64,000 bases of DNA from an uncultured Pelagibacteraceae bacterium (GCA_902518165.1 CABYFB010000001.1:141501-205500); one strand, 5' to 3'. Positions 1 to 11,573 are shown, counted from the first letter of the stretch. Translations and numbers: made by a program. The notes: a model not told the origin generated them from the sequence alone.

Positions 1-331
1 TTTTACTAAGAATTTCATAAACCTCTTTAAAATAAGTTTTCTCAAACTCCGGTATCAACTGAGTATATTTCGATTCATCAATATCAATATCTCTTGAGAC
101 TTCTTTGCCTGTCTCATCTGCAATAGTCCAATATCTACCTCTGATGTTGTTCCCTTCTATAGAGTCTTTGTTATTTGGAATTTGATTTAGAGGAATTGCA
201 CCAAAGTGAGTAACACCTGGCGAATTAAATTTCTTTTTCTCTAAAATTAAATTTAAGTCATTTCGCAATCTATTTATATCAAACTTAATTTCAGGAACTT
301 TATAAAAGTCTTCGAACGATAGTGATGTCAT
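1..331 (-). CDS. Hypothetical protein, 5' part only (continues past the left window edge)
   Basis: Open frame read from ATG at 331: MTSLSFEDFYKVPEIKFDINRLRNDLNLILEKKKFNSPGVTHFGAIPLNQIPNN...; GGAAAG-type RBS upstream; 19 bp downstream of katG on the same strand. Not in the supplied ORF track. Confidence 0.7.
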   Translation of the reverse strand, partial: MTSLSFEDFYKVPEIKFDINRLRNDLNLILEKKKFNSPGVTHFGAIPLNQIPNNKDSIEGNNIRGRYWTIADETGKEVSRDIDIDESKYTQLIPEFEKTYFKEVYEILSK

Positions 332-350
332 TTTTCCGCTTTCCTTAATA

Positions 351-2588
351 CTAGTTTAATCTTAAATCAAATCTATCTGCATTCATCACTTTGACCCATG
401 CTGATACAAAGTCTTTAACAAATTTGTCAGATGAGTCTTTGCAGGCATAGACTTCAGCTAATGCTCTTAATTGAGAATTTGAACCAAAAATAAGGTCAAC
501 TCTTGAACCTTTCCACTTAGTTTTTTTAGACTTTCTATCTTTACCAACAAAATATTGTTCAGATTTGTCAGATTCTTTCCAAGTAGTACTCATATCAAGA
601 AGATTTACAAAATAATCTGTTGATAGAGTTCCAGGTTTTTTTGTGAAAACTCCATTTTTAGAACTATCATAGTTTGTATCTAAAACTCTCATTCCTCCTA
701 CAAGAACTGTCATCTCTGGTGCCGTTAATCCCATTAATTGTGCCTTATCAATTAATTTTTCCTCAGCTGAAACATTAGATTTACCTTTTTTCATATAGTT
801 TCTAAAACCATCCGCTTGCGGCTCAAGTAATCCAAATGAATTTACATCTGTTTGGTCTTGTCTTGCATCTCCTCTTCCAGGTGTGAATGGAACCTGAATT
901 TTATGACCAGCTTTTTTTGCTGCCATTTCTATTCCTACATTTCCACCTAATACTATAAGGTCCGCCATTGAGACTGATTTTTTATTTGTATCAAATTTTT
1001 TCTTAATTTTTTGTAAAGCTTTAATAACCTTTGAAAGTTTTTTTGGGTTATTGACTTTCCAACTTCTTTGAGGCTCAAGCATAATTCTTGCTCCGTTTGC
1101 TCCACCTCTTTTGTCAGAACCTCTGTATGTAGAAGCAGAAGCCCAAGCCGTAGAAACTAAATTAGAAACAGAGATTTTTGATTTTGAAAGCTTTGATTTT
1201 AAATCTCTTATATCTTTTGATTTAAGTTTATATTTTGGTTTATCTATAGGATCTTGCCAAATTAATTGTTCTTTTGGTACTTCGCTACCCAAATAACATG
1301 CTCTTGGTCCCATGTCTCTATGAGTAAGCTTAAACCAAGCTCTTGCAAATGCATCAGCAAATTCATCTGGATTTTGATAAAAATGTTTTGAAATTGGTCC
1401 ATAACTTTTATCCATTCTCAAAGATAAATCAGTTGTTTGCATCATTGGAGGATGCATTTTACTTTTATCATGAGCATCAGGAACCATTTTAATTCTCTGA
1501 CCATTCTTTTTTGGAGTCCATTGAAATGCTCCAGCAGGTCCTTTTGTCAATTCCCATTCATGGTTAAATAAACAATCAAAGTAACCCATATCCCATTGTG
1601 TTGGTGTTTGTGTCCATGCTCCTTCAATACCACTACTTATTGCATGTACACCTTTTCCTGATTTGTAATTACTATTCCAACCAGTTGCTTGATCTTGAAT
1701 TCTTGATGCCTCTGGATCAGGTCCTTTATGTGATTCAGGTGCAGCACCATGAGATTTTCCAAAAGTATGACCACCAGCAACTAGTGCAACTGTTTCATAA
1801 TCATTCATTGCCATTCGTCCAAATGTTTCTCTAATATCATGAGCTGCTTCCAATGGGTCTGGATTAAAATCTGGACCTTGTGGATTTACATAAATTAATC
1901 CCATGTGAGAAGCCCCCAATGGTTGTTCAAGATCTCTTTTTCCGCTGTATCTCTTAACACCTAACATTTCTTTTTCTGAACCCCAGTAAATATCATCTTC
2001 TGGTTCCCAGATATCAGTTCTTCCTGCTCCAAAACCGAACGTTTTAAAGCCCATAGACTCTAATGCTACATTTCCAACTAGTATAAATAAATCTGCCCAA
2101 GAAATTCTTTTTCCATATTTCTGTTTTATTGGCCACAAAAGTAATCTAGCTTTATCCAGATTAACATTATCAGGCCAAGCATTTAACGGTGCAAACCTTT
2201 GATTACCTGTTCCAGCTCCCCCTCTACCATCACCTGTTCTGTATGTACCTGCTGCGTGCCATGCTAATCTAATAAATAAAGGACCATAATGACCATAATC
2301 TGCTGGCCACCAATCTTGTGAGTCTGTCATTAATTTGTTTAAATCTTTTTTGAGTGCTTTGTAATTCAGTTTTTTAAATTCTTTAGAATAATTAAATTTT
2401 TTCTCCATTGGATTTGATAAATTCGAGTGCTGACTTAAAATTTTCAAATTCAAACTATTTGGCCAAAAATCTCTATTTGTTTGTCCTCTACCAGCGCTAA
2501 ATTTTGCTGGTGTACCTGCGCCTGTAAAAGGGCACTTACTTAATTCTGCTGATTTAAATGTTTTACTTTTATGAAATTCCGCACTCAT
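351..2588 (-). CDS. katG: Catalase-peroxidase KatG
   Basis: Full-length 745 aa with two peroxidase-like domains; motifs [22 protein letters not shown] and [15 protein letters not shown], including candidate Trp-Tyr-Met adduct residues. Confidence 0.97.
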   Translation of the reverse strand: MSAEFHKSKTFKSAELSKCPFTGAGTPAKFSAGRGQTNRDFWPNSLNLKILSQHSNLSNPMEKKFNYSKEFKKLNYKALKKDLNKLMTDSQDWWPADYGHYGPLFIRLAWHAAGTYRTGDGRGGAGTGNQRFAPLNAWPDNVNLDKARLLLWPIKQKYGKRISWADLFILVGNVALESMGFKTFGFGAGRTDIWEPEDDIYWGSEKEMLGVKRYSGKRDLEQPLGASHMGLIYVNPQGPDFNPDPLEAAHDIRETFGRMAMNDYETVALVAGGHTFGKSHGAAPESHKGPDPEASRIQDQATGWNSNYKSGKGVHAISSGIEGAWTQTPTQWDMGYFDCLFNHEWELTKGPAGAFQWTPKKNGQRIKMVPDAHDKSKMHPPMMQTTDLSLRMDKSYGPISKHFYQNPDEFADAFARAWFKLTHRDMGPRACYLGSEVPKEQLIWQDPIDKPKYKLKSKDIRDLKSKLSKSKISVSNLVSTAWASASTYRGSDKRGGANGARIMLEPQRSWKVNNPKKLSKVIKALQKIKKKFDTNKKSVSMADLIVLGGNVGIEMAAKKAGHKIQVPFTPGRGDARQDQTDVNSFGLLEPQADGFRNYMKKGKSNVSAEEKLIDKAQLMGLTAPEMTVLVGGMRVLDTNYDSSKNGVFTKKPGTLSTDYFVNLLDMSTTWKESDKSEQYFVGKDRKSKKTKWKGSRVDLIFGSNSQLRALAEVYACKDSSDKFVKDFVSAWVKVMNADRFDLRLN

Positions 2589-2608
2589 TATTATATATCT
2601 CCTTTAAT

Positions 2609-2625
2609 ATTATAATTATTCTAAT
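2609..2625. promoter_or_regulatory. ICE/Irr-box-like dyad, proximal katG site
   Basis: attataattattctaat; katG-sense ATTAGAATAATTATAAT, resembles TTTAGAA-N3-TTCTAAA. Confidence 0.4.
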
Positions 2626-2631
2626 TCGTTG

Positions 2632-2648
2632 TTTATAATTATTCTAAA
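2632..2648. promoter_or_regulatory. ICE/Irr-box-like dyad, distal katG site
   Basis: tttataattattctaaa; one mismatch to TTTAGAA-N3-TTCTAAA; 23 bp centre-to-centre from the proximal site. Confidence 0.5.
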
Positions 2649-2693
2649 GAAGATTGTCAATAAGTCAGAATATTTATGATTTAATTTTGAAAC

Positions 2694-3104
2694 TTAGTCT
2701 TCTAATTTTACTAAAACTTCAACTGATTTAATTTTTTTTCCAGGTATTGATTTTTGTATCTCTATCGGTCCCACATCCTCATTTTTAAGATCAATAAGCT
2801 TTTCTTCTTTAACATCAAAGAAATGGTGGTGATCTGTGACATTTGTATCAAAGTAGGTTTGATTAGAATTTATTGGAATTTCTTTTAGATATCCTTTTTT
2901 ATGAAATGCATGAACTGTATTGTAAACAGTTGCTAAAGAAACTTTCTCTCCAGTTTTATCTTTTATCAAATTGAATAAGTCGTTTATTGTGAAATGGAAA
3001 GTTTTATCTCTATTAAATAAAACCTCGCATATATTTATTCTTTGTTTAGTTGGTCTTAAGCTAGAGTTTCTTAGTTTTTCAATAAATTCTTGTTTACTAG
3101 TCAT
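2694..3104 (-). CDS. irr: Fur-superfamily regulator, Irr-like
   Basis: Fur-type winged helix (RPTKQRINICEVLF, VSLATVYNTVHAFHKKGYLKEI) and HHHFFDV motif; divergent from fabA-fabB-fabI as in alphaproteobacterial irr loci. ATG at 3104 preferred over TTG at 3110. Confidence 0.8.
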   Translation of the reverse strand: MTSKQEFIEKLRNSSLRPTKQRINICEVLFNRDKTFHFTINDLFNLIKDKTGEKVSLATVYNTVHAFHKKGYLKEIPINSNQTYFDTNVTDHHHFFDVKEEKLIDLKNEDVGPIEIQKSIPGKKIKSVEVLVKLED

Positions 3105-3110
3105 TAGCAA

Positions 3111-3127
3111 TTTAAAACTATTCTAAA
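3111..3127. promoter_or_regulatory. ICE/Irr-box-like dyad in the irr/fabA divergent promoter
   Basis: tttaaaactattctaaa; one mismatch to TTTAGAA-N3-TTCTAAA, directly upstream of irr. Confidence 0.5.
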
Positions 3128-3177
3128 CTATTTGTATATTATAATGTACCTAAATCAAGTAATAAGATTACAAAATT

Positions 3178-3678
3178 ATGAAAAAAAGTTCCTTTAATTA
3201 CAACGAACTAATTGATTGCGCTAATGGTAAGTTATTTGGTCCAGGTAATGCAAAATTACCTTCTCCACCAATGCTAATGTTTGATAGAATTACAGAAATA
3301 ACGGAGAGTGAGGGTTTTTATAAAAAAGGATCTATGAAAGCCGAACTTGATATTAAGGATAATTTGTGGTTCTTTGATTGTCATTTTAGAGAAGATCCCG
3401 TTATGCCAGGTTGTCTTGGTTTAGATGCAATGTGGCAGCTGGTTGGCTTTTTTCTTGGTTGGCTTGGAAAACCAGGAAGAGGTAGAGCATTAGGTGTAAG
3501 CACTGTAAAATTTACTGGTGAAGTTCTTAAAAATGTCAAAATGGCAACATACGAAATAGATATGAAAAGAATTCTTGTTAAAGGAGAAACAACTGTGGGA
3601 CTTGCAAATGGAATATTGCTCGCTGATGGAAAAAAGATTTATAGTGCAGAAAATCTTAAGGTAGGATTATTTAAATAA
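3178..3678 (+). CDS. fabA: 3-hydroxydecanoyl-ACP dehydratase/isomerase FabA
   Basis: [30 protein letters not shown] motif, 166 aa, next to fabB. Confidence 0.95.
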   Translation: MKKSSFNYNELIDCANGKLFGPGNAKLPSPPMLMFDRITEITESEGFYKKGSMKAELDIKDNLWFFDCHFREDPVMPGCLGLDAMWQLVGFFLGWLGKPGRGRALGVSTVKFTGEVLKNVKMATYEIDMKRILVKGETTVGLANGILLADGKKIYSAENLKVGLFK

Positions 3679-4889
3679 TGAAAAGAGTAGTTGTAACAGG
3701 ACTTGGTGTAGTTTCATGTTTGGGAAATAACCAAGACGAAGTTTATCAATCGTTAGTTAATACAAAATCAGGAATAACATTTTCTGAGGAATACAAAGAG
3801 CATAATTTAAAAAGCCATGTTCATGGTAAACCAAATATCAAATTGGAAGATTATATAGATAGAAAAGTTATTAGGTTTATGGGTGCTGGATCAGCATATA
3901 ATTATGTTGCAATGAGTGAAGCAGTTAAAGACTCTGGATTAGAAGAAAATGAGGTTAGTAATATTTCAACAGGTATGGTCATGGGATCTGGAGGACCATC
4001 AATTGAAAATGTGATTTTAGCATCAGATAAGACTAGAGAAAAAAATCCGAAAAAAATGGGTCCATTTATTGTTCCAAGAACAATGGCAAGTACTGCTTCA
4101 GCCACTCTAGCAGTTCCATTTAAAATAAAAGGAACTAATTACACAATAAGTTCTGCATGCGCAACGAGTGGTCATTGTATTGGTAACGCAATGGAACTTA
4201 TTCAATTAGGAAAACAAAATATTATTTTTGCAGGTGGTAGTGATGAGGTTCACTTTGCTATGACTGCAATGTTTGATGCAATGACTGCGCTATCATCAAA
4301 ATATAACGATACCCCTGAAAAAGCTTCAAGACCATATGATAAAACAAGAGATGGTTTTGTGATTGCTGGTGGAGGTGGAGTTCTTGTTTTAGAAGAATAT
4401 GAACATGCCAAAGCAAGAGGTGCTAAAATATACGCAGAATTAACTGGATATGGAGCAACATCAGATGGATATGATATGGTTGCACCATCTGGTGAGGGAG
4501 CGGTGAGATGCATGAAAATGGCTCTAGCAACTTCAAAAAATAAAATTGACTATATTAATACTCACGGAACATCTACTCCCGTAGGAGATATTACAGAATT
4601 AAAAGCAGTTGGTGAAGCTTTTCCAGACTATAAACCTAAGATAAGTTCTACAAAATCTTTGTCAGGTCATTCTTTAGGCGCAACTTCAGTTCATGAAGCA
4701 ATTTACAGTTTGATAATGATGAAAAATAATTTTATTTCAGCTTCAGCAAATATTTCAGAAATGGATGATGAAGCAAAAAATTATCCAATTGTTACAAAAG
4801 TCGAAAAAGATGTAAATTTAAACGCAATTATGTCTAACAGCTTTGGTTTTGGTGGAACCAATGCAACATTAGTGTTTGAGAAAGTTTAG
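3678..4889 (+). CDS. fabB: 3-oxoacyl-ACP synthase I FabB
   Basis: Ketosynthase motifs [32 protein letters not shown]. Confidence 0.95.
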   Translation: MKRVVVTGLGVVSCLGNNQDEVYQSLVNTKSGITFSEEYKEHNLKSHVHGKPNIKLEDYIDRKVIRFMGAGSAYNYVAMSEAVKDSGLEENEVSNISTGMVMGSGGPSIENVILASDKTREKNPKKMGPFIVPRTMASTASATLAVPFKIKGTNYTISSACATSGHCIGNAMELIQLGKQNIIFAGGSDEVHFAMTAMFDAMTALSSKYNDTPEKASRPYDKTRDGFVIAGGGGVLVLEEYEHAKARGAKIYAELTGYGATSDGYDMVAPSGEGAVRCMKMALATSKNKIDYINTHGTSTPVGDITELKAVGEAFPDYKPKISSTKSLSGHSLGATSVHEAIYSLIMMKNNFISASANISEMDDEAKNYPIVTKVEKDVNLNAIMSNSFGFGGTNATLVFEKV

Positions 4890-4893
4890 ATCT

Positions 4894-5679
4894 ATGAGTT
4901 TAATGAAGGGAAAAAAAGGTCTTATCATGGGTGTTGCCAATGAAAGGTCAATTGCATGGGGTATATCGCAAAAATTAGCAGAAGCTGGAGCAGAGTTAGC
5001 TTTTACATATTTGGGTGATGCTTTAAAAAAAAGAGTTATTCCACTTGCAGAAAAACTAAATTCAAATGTAACATTTAGCTGTGATGTAGAAAAAAAAGAA
5101 GAAGTTGTAAAACTTTTTGAAGATGTAAAAAGTCAATGGGGAGAAATTGACTTTGTTGTGCATGCAATTGCATTTTCAGATAAGTCCGAGTTATCAGGAG
5201 AATATTTAAATACAACTAGAGAAAACTTTTTAAGAAGTATGTTGATATCTTGTTTTTCATTTACTGAAGTTGCTAGAGAGGCATCTAAAATAATGAAGCA
5301 AGGTGGTAGTATGATTACTTTGAGTTATGAAGCAAATAAAGCCATACCCAATTATAATGTAATGGGAGTGTGTAAAGCTGCACTAGAATCTAGTGTTAAA
5401 TATCTTGCGAGGGATCTAGGAGCAAAGAATATTAGAGTTAATGCAATTAGTGCGGGACCAATAAAAACTTTAGCAGCTTCTGCTATTGGGGATGCTAAAT
5501 TTCTTTACAAGTGGAATGCCGATCATTCATTTTTGAAAAGAAATGTAGATAATCTTGACGTAGGAAATTCAGCATTATATCTTTTAAGTGATATGGCTGG
5601 TGGTGTTACTGGTGAAATTCACTATGTAGATGCCGGTTACAATAAAGTTGGAATGCCAGATCCTAAGAACATTACCTGA
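4894..5679 (+). CDS. fabI: Enoyl-ACP reductase FabI
   Basis: LIMGVANERSIAWGI and SYEANKAIPNYNVMGVCKAAL motifs. ATG at 4894 preferred over the ORF-track start 4876. Confidence 0.93.
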   Translation: MSLMKGKKGLIMGVANERSIAWGISQKLAEAGAELAFTYLGDALKKRVIPLAEKLNSNVTFSCDVEKKEEVVKLFEDVKSQWGEIDFVVHAIAFSDKSELSGEYLNTTRENFLRSMLISCFSFTEVAREASKIMKQGGSMITLSYEANKAIPNYNVMGVCKAALESSVKYLARDLGAKNIRVNAISAGPIKTLAASAIGDAKFLYKWNADHSFLKRNVDNLDVGNSALYLLSDMAGGVTGEIHYVDAGYNKVGMPDPKNIT

Positions 5680-5680
5680 A

Positions 5681-5700
5681 ATTTAGTTAAATTTAGTTAA
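5681..5700. repeat. Perfect 10-bp tandem duplication (ATTTAGTTAA x2)
   Basis: Seen directly: atttagttaa atttagttaa between fabI and the next ORF. Confidence 0.9.
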
Positions 5701-5703
5701 ATT

Positions 5704-6093
5704 ATGATGCAACAAATTAGTCTTTATCTAACAAGTATTATATTGGGAATTATGCTCTTCTTTTCTTTTGTTGTAGCACCCGTTACTTTCACTGCATTAA
5801 ATGAGGAAAATGCTAGAAAATTCATAAGAAAAATATTTCCTTATTACTACACTGTTAATTTAGCTATTAGTATTTTAGTTTTAATTTGCTTTATAATTCT
5901 AAAAATTTTTTCCTTAGATTTTTATTTAATTTTAAGTATTGCGGTATTATTTGCTGTATCAAACTTTGTACTTATGCCACTGATAAATAAGTTTAGAGAT
6001 GAAAAGCAGGATAAAAAGTTTAAACAATCACACTTTGTTTCTGTGGTGATAAATTTTGTTCAAATAATTTTGTTGGTAATTGTTTTAATTTAA
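5704..6093 (+). CDS. DUF4149-like integral membrane protein
   Basis: 129 aa, four predicted hydrophobic segments, TMEM205-like pattern. Confidence 0.55.
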   Translation: MMQQISLYLTSIILGIMLFFSFVVAPVTFTALNEENARKFIRKIFPYYYTVNLAISILVLICFIILKIFSLDFYLILSIAVLFAVSNFVLMPLINKFRDEKQDKKFKQSHFVSVVINFVQIILLVIVLI

Positions 6094-6242
6094 AAAGAAT
6101 TAGTAATACCTAAGCCAACGGCAATAAAAATACCTAACCAAATTAAACCTTTAATAAAAAAAAATGCAAAACTACCAAGTAATAAATATCTTCCATATTT
6201 ATTTTTCTGTAGTTCTAACTTAAAGTTTTTTAAAAGCTTCAT
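6090..6242 (-). CDS. Small single-TM protein (50 aa)
   Basis: Manual translation: MKLLKNFKLELQKNKYGRYLLLGSFAFFFIKGLIWLGIFIAVGLGITNSF*. Fills an otherwise empty gap; not in the ORF track. Confidence 0.65.
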   Translation of the reverse strand: MKLLKNFKLELQKNKYGRYLLLGSFAFFFIKGLIWLGIFIAVGLGITNSF

Positions 6243-6269
6243 TCTATTATAATTTATTACAATTATTTT

Positions 6270-6632
6270 TTACTTGATCTTTTCCCACTCTTTCATACCA
6301 CCAGTGATATTTTTGACATTTTTAACCCCCATATCCTTCATAGTTTTGGTTGCTAATGTTCCTTGTCCACCAACACCACAAAAAACTACAAATTCTTTAT
6401 CAGGATTATTTTTAAACATATCATTTTCAAGAGGACTACCTTCTGCTAAATAAAATTCTAGTAAACCTCTATCTAAGTGAATTGCATTACCGATCGTGCC
6501 TTTTGAAAAGCTCTCTTTATCCCTAACATCGATAAATTGAACATTTGGGTCATTTAGCTTTTCTTTTGCATCACTAGCGCTGATATTTTCAATTTCATTG
6601 CTTACGCTCATTAAATCATCAAATTTTTTCAT
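6270..6632 (-). CDS. Rhodanese-like domain protein
   Basis: VQFIDVRDKESFSKGTIGNAIHLDRG and VVFCGVGGQGTLATKTMKDMG pattern. Confidence 0.85.
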   Translation of the reverse strand: MKKFDDLMSVSNEIENISASDAKEKLNDPNVQFIDVRDKESFSKGTIGNAIHLDRGLLEFYLAEGSPLENDMFKNNPDKEFVVFCGVGGQGTLATKTMKDMGVKNVKNITGGMKEWEKIK

Positions 6633-6647
6633 ATTTCTCCTATAACT

Positions 6648-8720
6648 TTATATTGCAGCTTGTTTAATTGATAATTTAACTTTTCCTCTATCAAAGCCTA
6701 TTACTTTAACTTTAACTTCATCACCTTCTTTTACTACATCGGTTACTTTGCCGACTCTTTTATCAGCAAGCTCTGATATGTGAACAAGGCCATCTTGTTT
6801 TCCTAGGAAATTAACAAACGCACCAAACTCCATAATTTTCATTACTTTTCCATTGTAAATTTTATTGAGTTCAGCTTTAGCAGTTAAGTCTTTAATCATT
6901 TGCATAGCTTTGTTTCTTGATTCCTCATCTGGAGCAGCTACTGTAACTTCACCTTCGTCATTAATGTCAACTTTGGCACCAGATACCTCAACTATTTCTC
7001 TTATTGTCGCTCCACCTTTTCCAATGACTGTAGCAATATCTTTCTTATCTACAGTAATTTTCTCCATCTTAGGAGTATGTTTTCCAACATCATCCCTTGA
7101 TTTAGATAAAGCTTTATTCATTTCACCTAGAATGTGAATTCTTCCATCTTTTGCTTGTTTTAAGGCTTGCTCCATAATTTCAAATGTTATTCCCGTAATT
7201 TTAATATCCATTTGAAGAGATGTTATTCCGTCTTTAGTTCCAGCAACTTTAAAGTCCATATCACCTAAGTGATCTTCATCTCCAAGAATATCTGAAAGAA
7301 CGCTGAAGTCATCTCCTTCTTTAATTAATCCCATTGCAATACCAGCAACTGGTTCTTTAATTGGAACACCTGCATCCATCAAAGCTAAAGATGAACCACA
7401 AACAGTCGCCATAGAAGAAGAACCGTTTGACTCAGTTATCTCTGATACAATTCTAAATGTGTAGGGAAAACTCTCTTTAGAAGGCAAAGAAGAATTTATT
7501 GCTCTCCAAGCTAATTTTCCATGACCTATTTCTCTTCTTCCAGTACCTATTCTACCAGTTTCTCCAACAGAGAAAGGTGGAAAATTATAATGAAGCATAA
7601 ACCTTTCTTTTTGTAATCCTTCAAGACTTTCTATTTTTTGCTCATCATCAGATGTACCAAGTGTAGTTGTAACTATTGCTTGAGTTTCTCCTCGAGTAAA
7701 CAAGGCAGAACCATGCACTCTTGGAAGAATCCCAACTTCACACATAATTGGCCTAACATCTGCAAGACCTCTACCATCAATTCTATTTTTATTTTTTAGA
7801 ATATCTGTTCTGACAATCCTTTTTTCTAAATTTTTAAGCTCAGAATTTACGTCAAGATCGGTATAATTCTCATCTTCTTCATAAAGCTTTTTTGCTTTAT
7901 CAGTTATTTCTGAGATTAAATTCGATCTTTCTTGTTTATCTTTTATTGAAAATGCTTTTTTAAGTTCCTCGGTAAATTCGCTTTCCAATTTATTTTTTAC
8001 TTCTGAAAGATCTTTTTTCTCAACTATCCAATCAGGTTTTTTGCATTCTTTGGCTAGTTCCTCTATCATTTCAATTACTGGAACAAATCCTTCATGGCCG
8101 AACTTAACAGCATTTAACATTTCTTCCTCAGTTAAACCACTTGCCTCGGACTCAACCATTAAAACTGCGTCTTTTGTTCCTGCTACTACAAGATCGAGTT
8201 TTGAGTCTTTAAGTTCTGCTTTAGTAGGATTAAGAATGTATTCCCCTTTAATAAAGCCAACTCTAGACGCACCGATAGGGCCTAAAAATGGCATTCCTGA
8301 AATTGCTAACGCAGCTGATGAAGCAATAATTGATAAAATATCTGCTTCATTCTCTTTATCGTAAGATATTACTGTTGGTAGTACCTGAATTTCGTTTTTA
8401 AATTCATCTGGGAAAAGTGGTCTGATAGGTCTGTCAATCAATCTTGAAATTAAAGTCTCACTATCCGTTGGTCTTGCTTCTCTCTTAAAATATCCACCTG
8501 GAATTTTACCAGCTGCGTAATATTTTTCTTGATAATTTACTGACAACGGAAAGTAATCCATATCTGGATTAACTTTTTTTGCTCCAACTGCAGTCGCCAA
8601 AACAACTGTTTCTCCACATTGTGCTATTATAGCGCCATCTGCTTGTCTTGCTATTTTACCTGTTTCTAAACTAATCTTTTTCCCTGCTACTTCTATTTCT
8701 TTCTTTACAACTTTAAACAT
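6648..8720 (-). CDS. pnp: Polyribonucleotide nucleotidyltransferase
   Basis: Two RNase PH domains plus KH ([15 protein letters not shown]) and S1 domains. Confidence 0.97.
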   Translation of the reverse strand: MFKVVKKEIEVAGKKISLETGKIARQADGAIIAQCGETVVLATAVGAKKVNPDMDYFPLSVNYQEKYYAAGKIPGGYFKREARPTDSETLISRLIDRPIRPLFPDEFKNEIQVLPTVISYDKENEADILSIIASSAALAISGMPFLGPIGASRVGFIKGEYILNPTKAELKDSKLDLVVAGTKDAVLMVESEASGLTEEEMLNAVKFGHEGFVPVIEMIEELAKECKKPDWIVEKKDLSEVKNKLESEFTEELKKAFSIKDKQERSNLISEITDKAKKLYEEDENYTDLDVNSELKNLEKRIVRTDILKNKNRIDGRGLADVRPIMCEVGILPRVHGSALFTRGETQAIVTTTLGTSDDEQKIESLEGLQKERFMLHYNFPPFSVGETGRIGTGRREIGHGKLAWRAINSSLPSKESFPYTFRIVSEITESNGSSSMATVCGSSLALMDAGVPIKEPVAGIAMGLIKEGDDFSVLSDILGDEDHLGDMDFKVAGTKDGITSLQMDIKITGITFEIMEQALKQAKDGRIHILGEMNKALSKSRDDVGKHTPKMEKITVDKKDIATVIGKGGATIREIVEVSGAKVDINDEGEVTVAAPDEESRNKAMQMIKDLTAKAELNKIYNGKVMKIMEFGAFVNFLGKQDGLVHISELADKRVGKVTDVVKEGDEVKVKVIGFDRGKVKLSIKQAAI

Positions 8721-8969
8721 TTACTTCCTTAAATTTAATTTTGATATTACTTCTTTATAAGACTCCATTTTATTTTTCTTTAAATAGTCTAATAATTTTT
8801 TTCTTCTATTTACCGCTCTTAAAAGTCCAACAGATGAGTGTTTATCTTTTTTGAACTGTTTAATATGTTTAGATAAGTTCTCAATTTTATCTGTTAGTTG
8901 AGCAACTTGAACTTCTGAAGAACCAGTGTCCTTGTCATGGATTGCTAGTTCTTTTGCTTTATTTGCCAT
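8721..8969 (-). CDS. rpsO: 30S ribosomal protein S15
   Basis: 82 aa; DTGSSEVQVAQLTDKIENLSKHIKQFKKDKHSSVGLLRAVNRRKKLLDYL. Confidence 0.97.
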   Translation of the reverse strand: MANKAKELAIHDKDTGSSEVQVAQLTDKIENLSKHIKQFKKDKHSSVGLLRAVNRRKKLLDYLKKNKMESYKEVISKLNLRK

Positions 8970-8978
8970 TTTTTTTCC

Positions 8979-9344
8979 TTACTTATTTGTTTGTTTGATT
9001 AAATTTTCAATTTTTTCTGCATAATCAAAAGAGTCATCTTTTACAAAAAATAGTTTTGGTAAAAACTTCATCACTATTTTTTTTGATAAAACTTTTCTGA
9101 TTACAAATGAAAATTCTTTTAATTTAGTAACGACTTCTTCAGTATCCTTTCCACCTAAAGGCATTACAAAAATTTTTGCTGTTTTTAAATCTGGTGACAT
9201 TCTAACTTCAGTAACTGTTATTTCTTTTGTAGATAAATTTGGTAATTTAGCTTCATCTCTTATAAATAACATTCCTAATGCTTGTTTTATCATTTCACCA
9301 ACTCTCAATTGTCTTTGGGTAACTGGTTTTCCTAAGTTAGTCAT
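8979..9344 (-). CDS. rbfA: Ribosome-binding factor A
   Basis: QRQLRVGEMIKQALGMLF and ITVTEVRMSPDLKTAKIFVMPLGG; between infB and rpsO. Confidence 0.92.
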   Translation of the reverse strand: MTNLGKPVTQRQLRVGEMIKQALGMLFIRDEAKLPNLSTKEITVTEVRMSPDLKTAKIFVMPLGGKDTEEVVTKLKEFSFVIRKVLSKKIVMKFLPKLFFVKDDSFDYAEKIENLIKQTNK

Positions 9345-11563
9345 TATATCGTTCTCTCTGTTATTGTAGAATTATATACTTCAATTACGTCATTTTTCTG
9401 AAAATCAACAAAATCCTTAAGTGTAATTCCACACTCTAAACCAGCAGACACCTGCTTAGTTTGATTTTTTTCTCTAAATATTGATCCAATTTTTCCATTG
9501 AAAATAATAGCCCCATCTCTAATAACTCTTGCATTAGAGTCTTGGGTAATTTCTCCGTCTGTCACTTTAGAACCTGCAACTTTACCTACTTTTGAAACTT
9601 TAAATATTTCCAGTATCTCCGCTGTTCCAATAATTTTTTCGTCTACTTCTGGAGTTAATAAACCAGACATTTTACTTTTTATGAAATCTAAGACTTCATA
9701 AATAATATTAAAACTGAATATAGAAATTTTTTCATGGTCAGCTCTCTTTTTTGCTTCTTTGCTAGGTTTTACATTGAAGGCTATAATTACAGCATTAGAT
9801 GCTTTGGCTAAGGTAACATCAGTCTCGGTAACCATTCCTATATCTGACAAAAGAATTTTTGGTTTTACCTCATCATGTTTAATTTGATTTATAGCATTTT
9901 TAATTGCTTCTGAAGAACCATGAACATCTGATTTAATTATAATATTTAGTTCTTCAGACGATGTATCTTTAAATGCAGAATCTTGAGTTACAAAAGACAT
10001 TGGATTTTTGCTCTCCTTTGCTTCCTGTATTCTACCTTCACAAAGAGTTTTTGCCTCTTTTTCACTCTTTAAAACTATAAAATCATCACCTGATTTTGCT
10101 GCTCCGTTAATACCTAATATCTCAATTGGTGTTGCGGGTTCTGCTTTTTCAATTTGTTTTCCTTGATCGTTTATAATAGCTCTCACTTTTCCCCATTTTA
10201 AACCACTTACAAAATAATCACCCTTGTTTAGAGTTCCAGCTGTAACTATTACATTTGCAATTGGTCCTCTTCCGATATCAATTTTGGACTCTAAAACAAT
10301 TCCTTTTGCATCAGTATCAAAGTCAGTTTTTAAATCCAATATTTCGGCTTGTAAAATTACACTCTCAACTAACTTTTCTAAATTTTGATTTGTTTTTGTG
10401 GATATCTCTACCATGAGTACATCCCCTGACAAATCTTCTGCTATTAACTCATATTCTAAAAGCTGGTTTTTAATTTTTTGAGGATCGGCATCAGGAAGGT
10501 CACACTTATTTATTGCTACAACAATTGGTACTTTAGCAGCTTTTGCATGTTTAATTGATTCTATTGTTTGTGGCTTTACACCATCATCAGCAGCAACAAC
10601 TAAAATTACAATATCTGTTAATTTTGATCCTCTTGCTCGCATTTCTGTAAATGCAGCATGACCAGGAGTGTCGATAAAAGTGATTTTATTTTTTTTATGT
10701 GTAATTTGATATGCTCCAATGTGTTGAGTAATGCCTCCAAACTCACCAGATACAACATTTGCCTTTCTTAAAACATCTAAAACAGATGTTTTACCATGAT
10801 CCACGTGGCCCATTACTGTTACTATGGGTGCTCTGCTCTTTAGATTTTGTGTTTTAATCTCTTTAATTTTATCTAAAATTTCCTCGGCTTTTTCTTCTTT
10901 AACAGGATTATGTCCAAATTCTTTAACTAAATATTCTGCAGTATCTGCGTCAATTGTATGATTAATAGTAACTGTTACTCCCATTCCCATCAAATGTTTG
11001 ATTATACTACTTGATTGCTCAGCCATTCTGTTTGCTAATTCTCTAATAGTAATAACCTCAGGTATGTTAATATCTCTTTTTACTGGTTTAAAGTTCTCTT
11101 TTGTTTCTTCTTTATTTAATAATCTATTTTCCTTCTGCTTTGCCCTTTTCAATGAGGCTAAACTTCTCGACCTTATTCCAATATCGTCTTCGCTTAATGC
11201 CCGTGAAATGGTCAACTTGAGCTCTCTTCTTTTACCGCCCTGTTTATTAAGTTTATTTTCTTTTTGGACATTTTCACCTTTTAATCTTCTTGTTGCTCTT
11301 TGTTCTGCCAGCTTTCTTTTTTCAAAATCAGATGTGATTGGTGATGAAGGTTTAGAAAAGTTTGTTTTTTTTGGAATAAACGTGCTTTGTGATTTATTGT
11401 CTACTGGTCTTGCTCCTCTAGAAAAATTTGTTTTACCTCCAAATCTTGGAGATCTTTTCTCTATTACAACTGTATTCTTTGATTGAGATCTAGCTTGTTC
11501 AATACTGTTAATTGTTTTTTTGGAAGCTCCAGAAATTGATAACTTTAATTTTTTCTTTTCCAT
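9344..11563 (-). CDS. infB: Translation initiation factor IF-2
   Basis: G motifs [28 protein letters not shown]. Confidence 0.97.
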   Translation of the reverse strand: MEKKKLKLSISGASKKTINSIEQARSQSKNTVVIEKRSPRFGGKTNFSRGARPVDNKSQSTFIPKKTNFSKPSSPITSDFEKRKLAEQRATRRLKGENVQKENKLNKQGGKRRELKLTISRALSEDDIGIRSRSLASLKRAKQKENRLLNKEETKENFKPVKRDINIPEVITIRELANRMAEQSSSIIKHLMGMGVTVTINHTIDADTAEYLVKEFGHNPVKEEKAEEILDKIKEIKTQNLKSRAPIVTVMGHVDHGKTSVLDVLRKANVVSGEFGGITQHIGAYQITHKKNKITFIDTPGHAAFTEMRARGSKLTDIVILVVAADDGVKPQTIESIKHAKAAKVPIVVAINKCDLPDADPQKIKNQLLEYELIAEDLSGDVLMVEISTKTNQNLEKLVESVILQAEILDLKTDFDTDAKGIVLESKIDIGRGPIANVIVTAGTLNKGDYFVSGLKWGKVRAIINDQGKQIEKAEPATPIEILGINGAAKSGDDFIVLKSEKEAKTLCEGRIQEAKESKNPMSFVTQDSAFKDTSSEELNIIIKSDVHGSSEAIKNAINQIKHDEVKPKILLSDIGMVTETDVTLAKASNAVIIAFNVKPSKEAKKRADHEKISIFSFNIIYEVLDFIKSKMSGLLTPEVDEKIIGTAEILEIFKVSKVGKVAGSKVTDGEITQDSNARVIRDGAIIFNGKIGSIFREKNQTKQVSAGLECGITLKDFVDFQKNDVIEVYNSTITERTI

Positions 11564-11573
11564 TTTTCATCTC

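Noticed and set aside
1111-1834. ORFs 1111..1296 and 1598..1834 on the + strand
   Set aside because: Antisense to katG, no domain-like sequence, low-complexity composition; chance open frames.
3902-4513. Minus-strand ORFs 3902..4105 and 4250..4513
   Set aside because: Antisense shadows of the fabB coding sequence.
6865-11486. Plus-strand ORFs inside pnp and infB (6865..7137, 8041..8364, 9498..9701, 10998..11486)
   Set aside because: Fully embedded antisense to strongly recognised genes; Ser/Leu/Ile-rich shadow translations.
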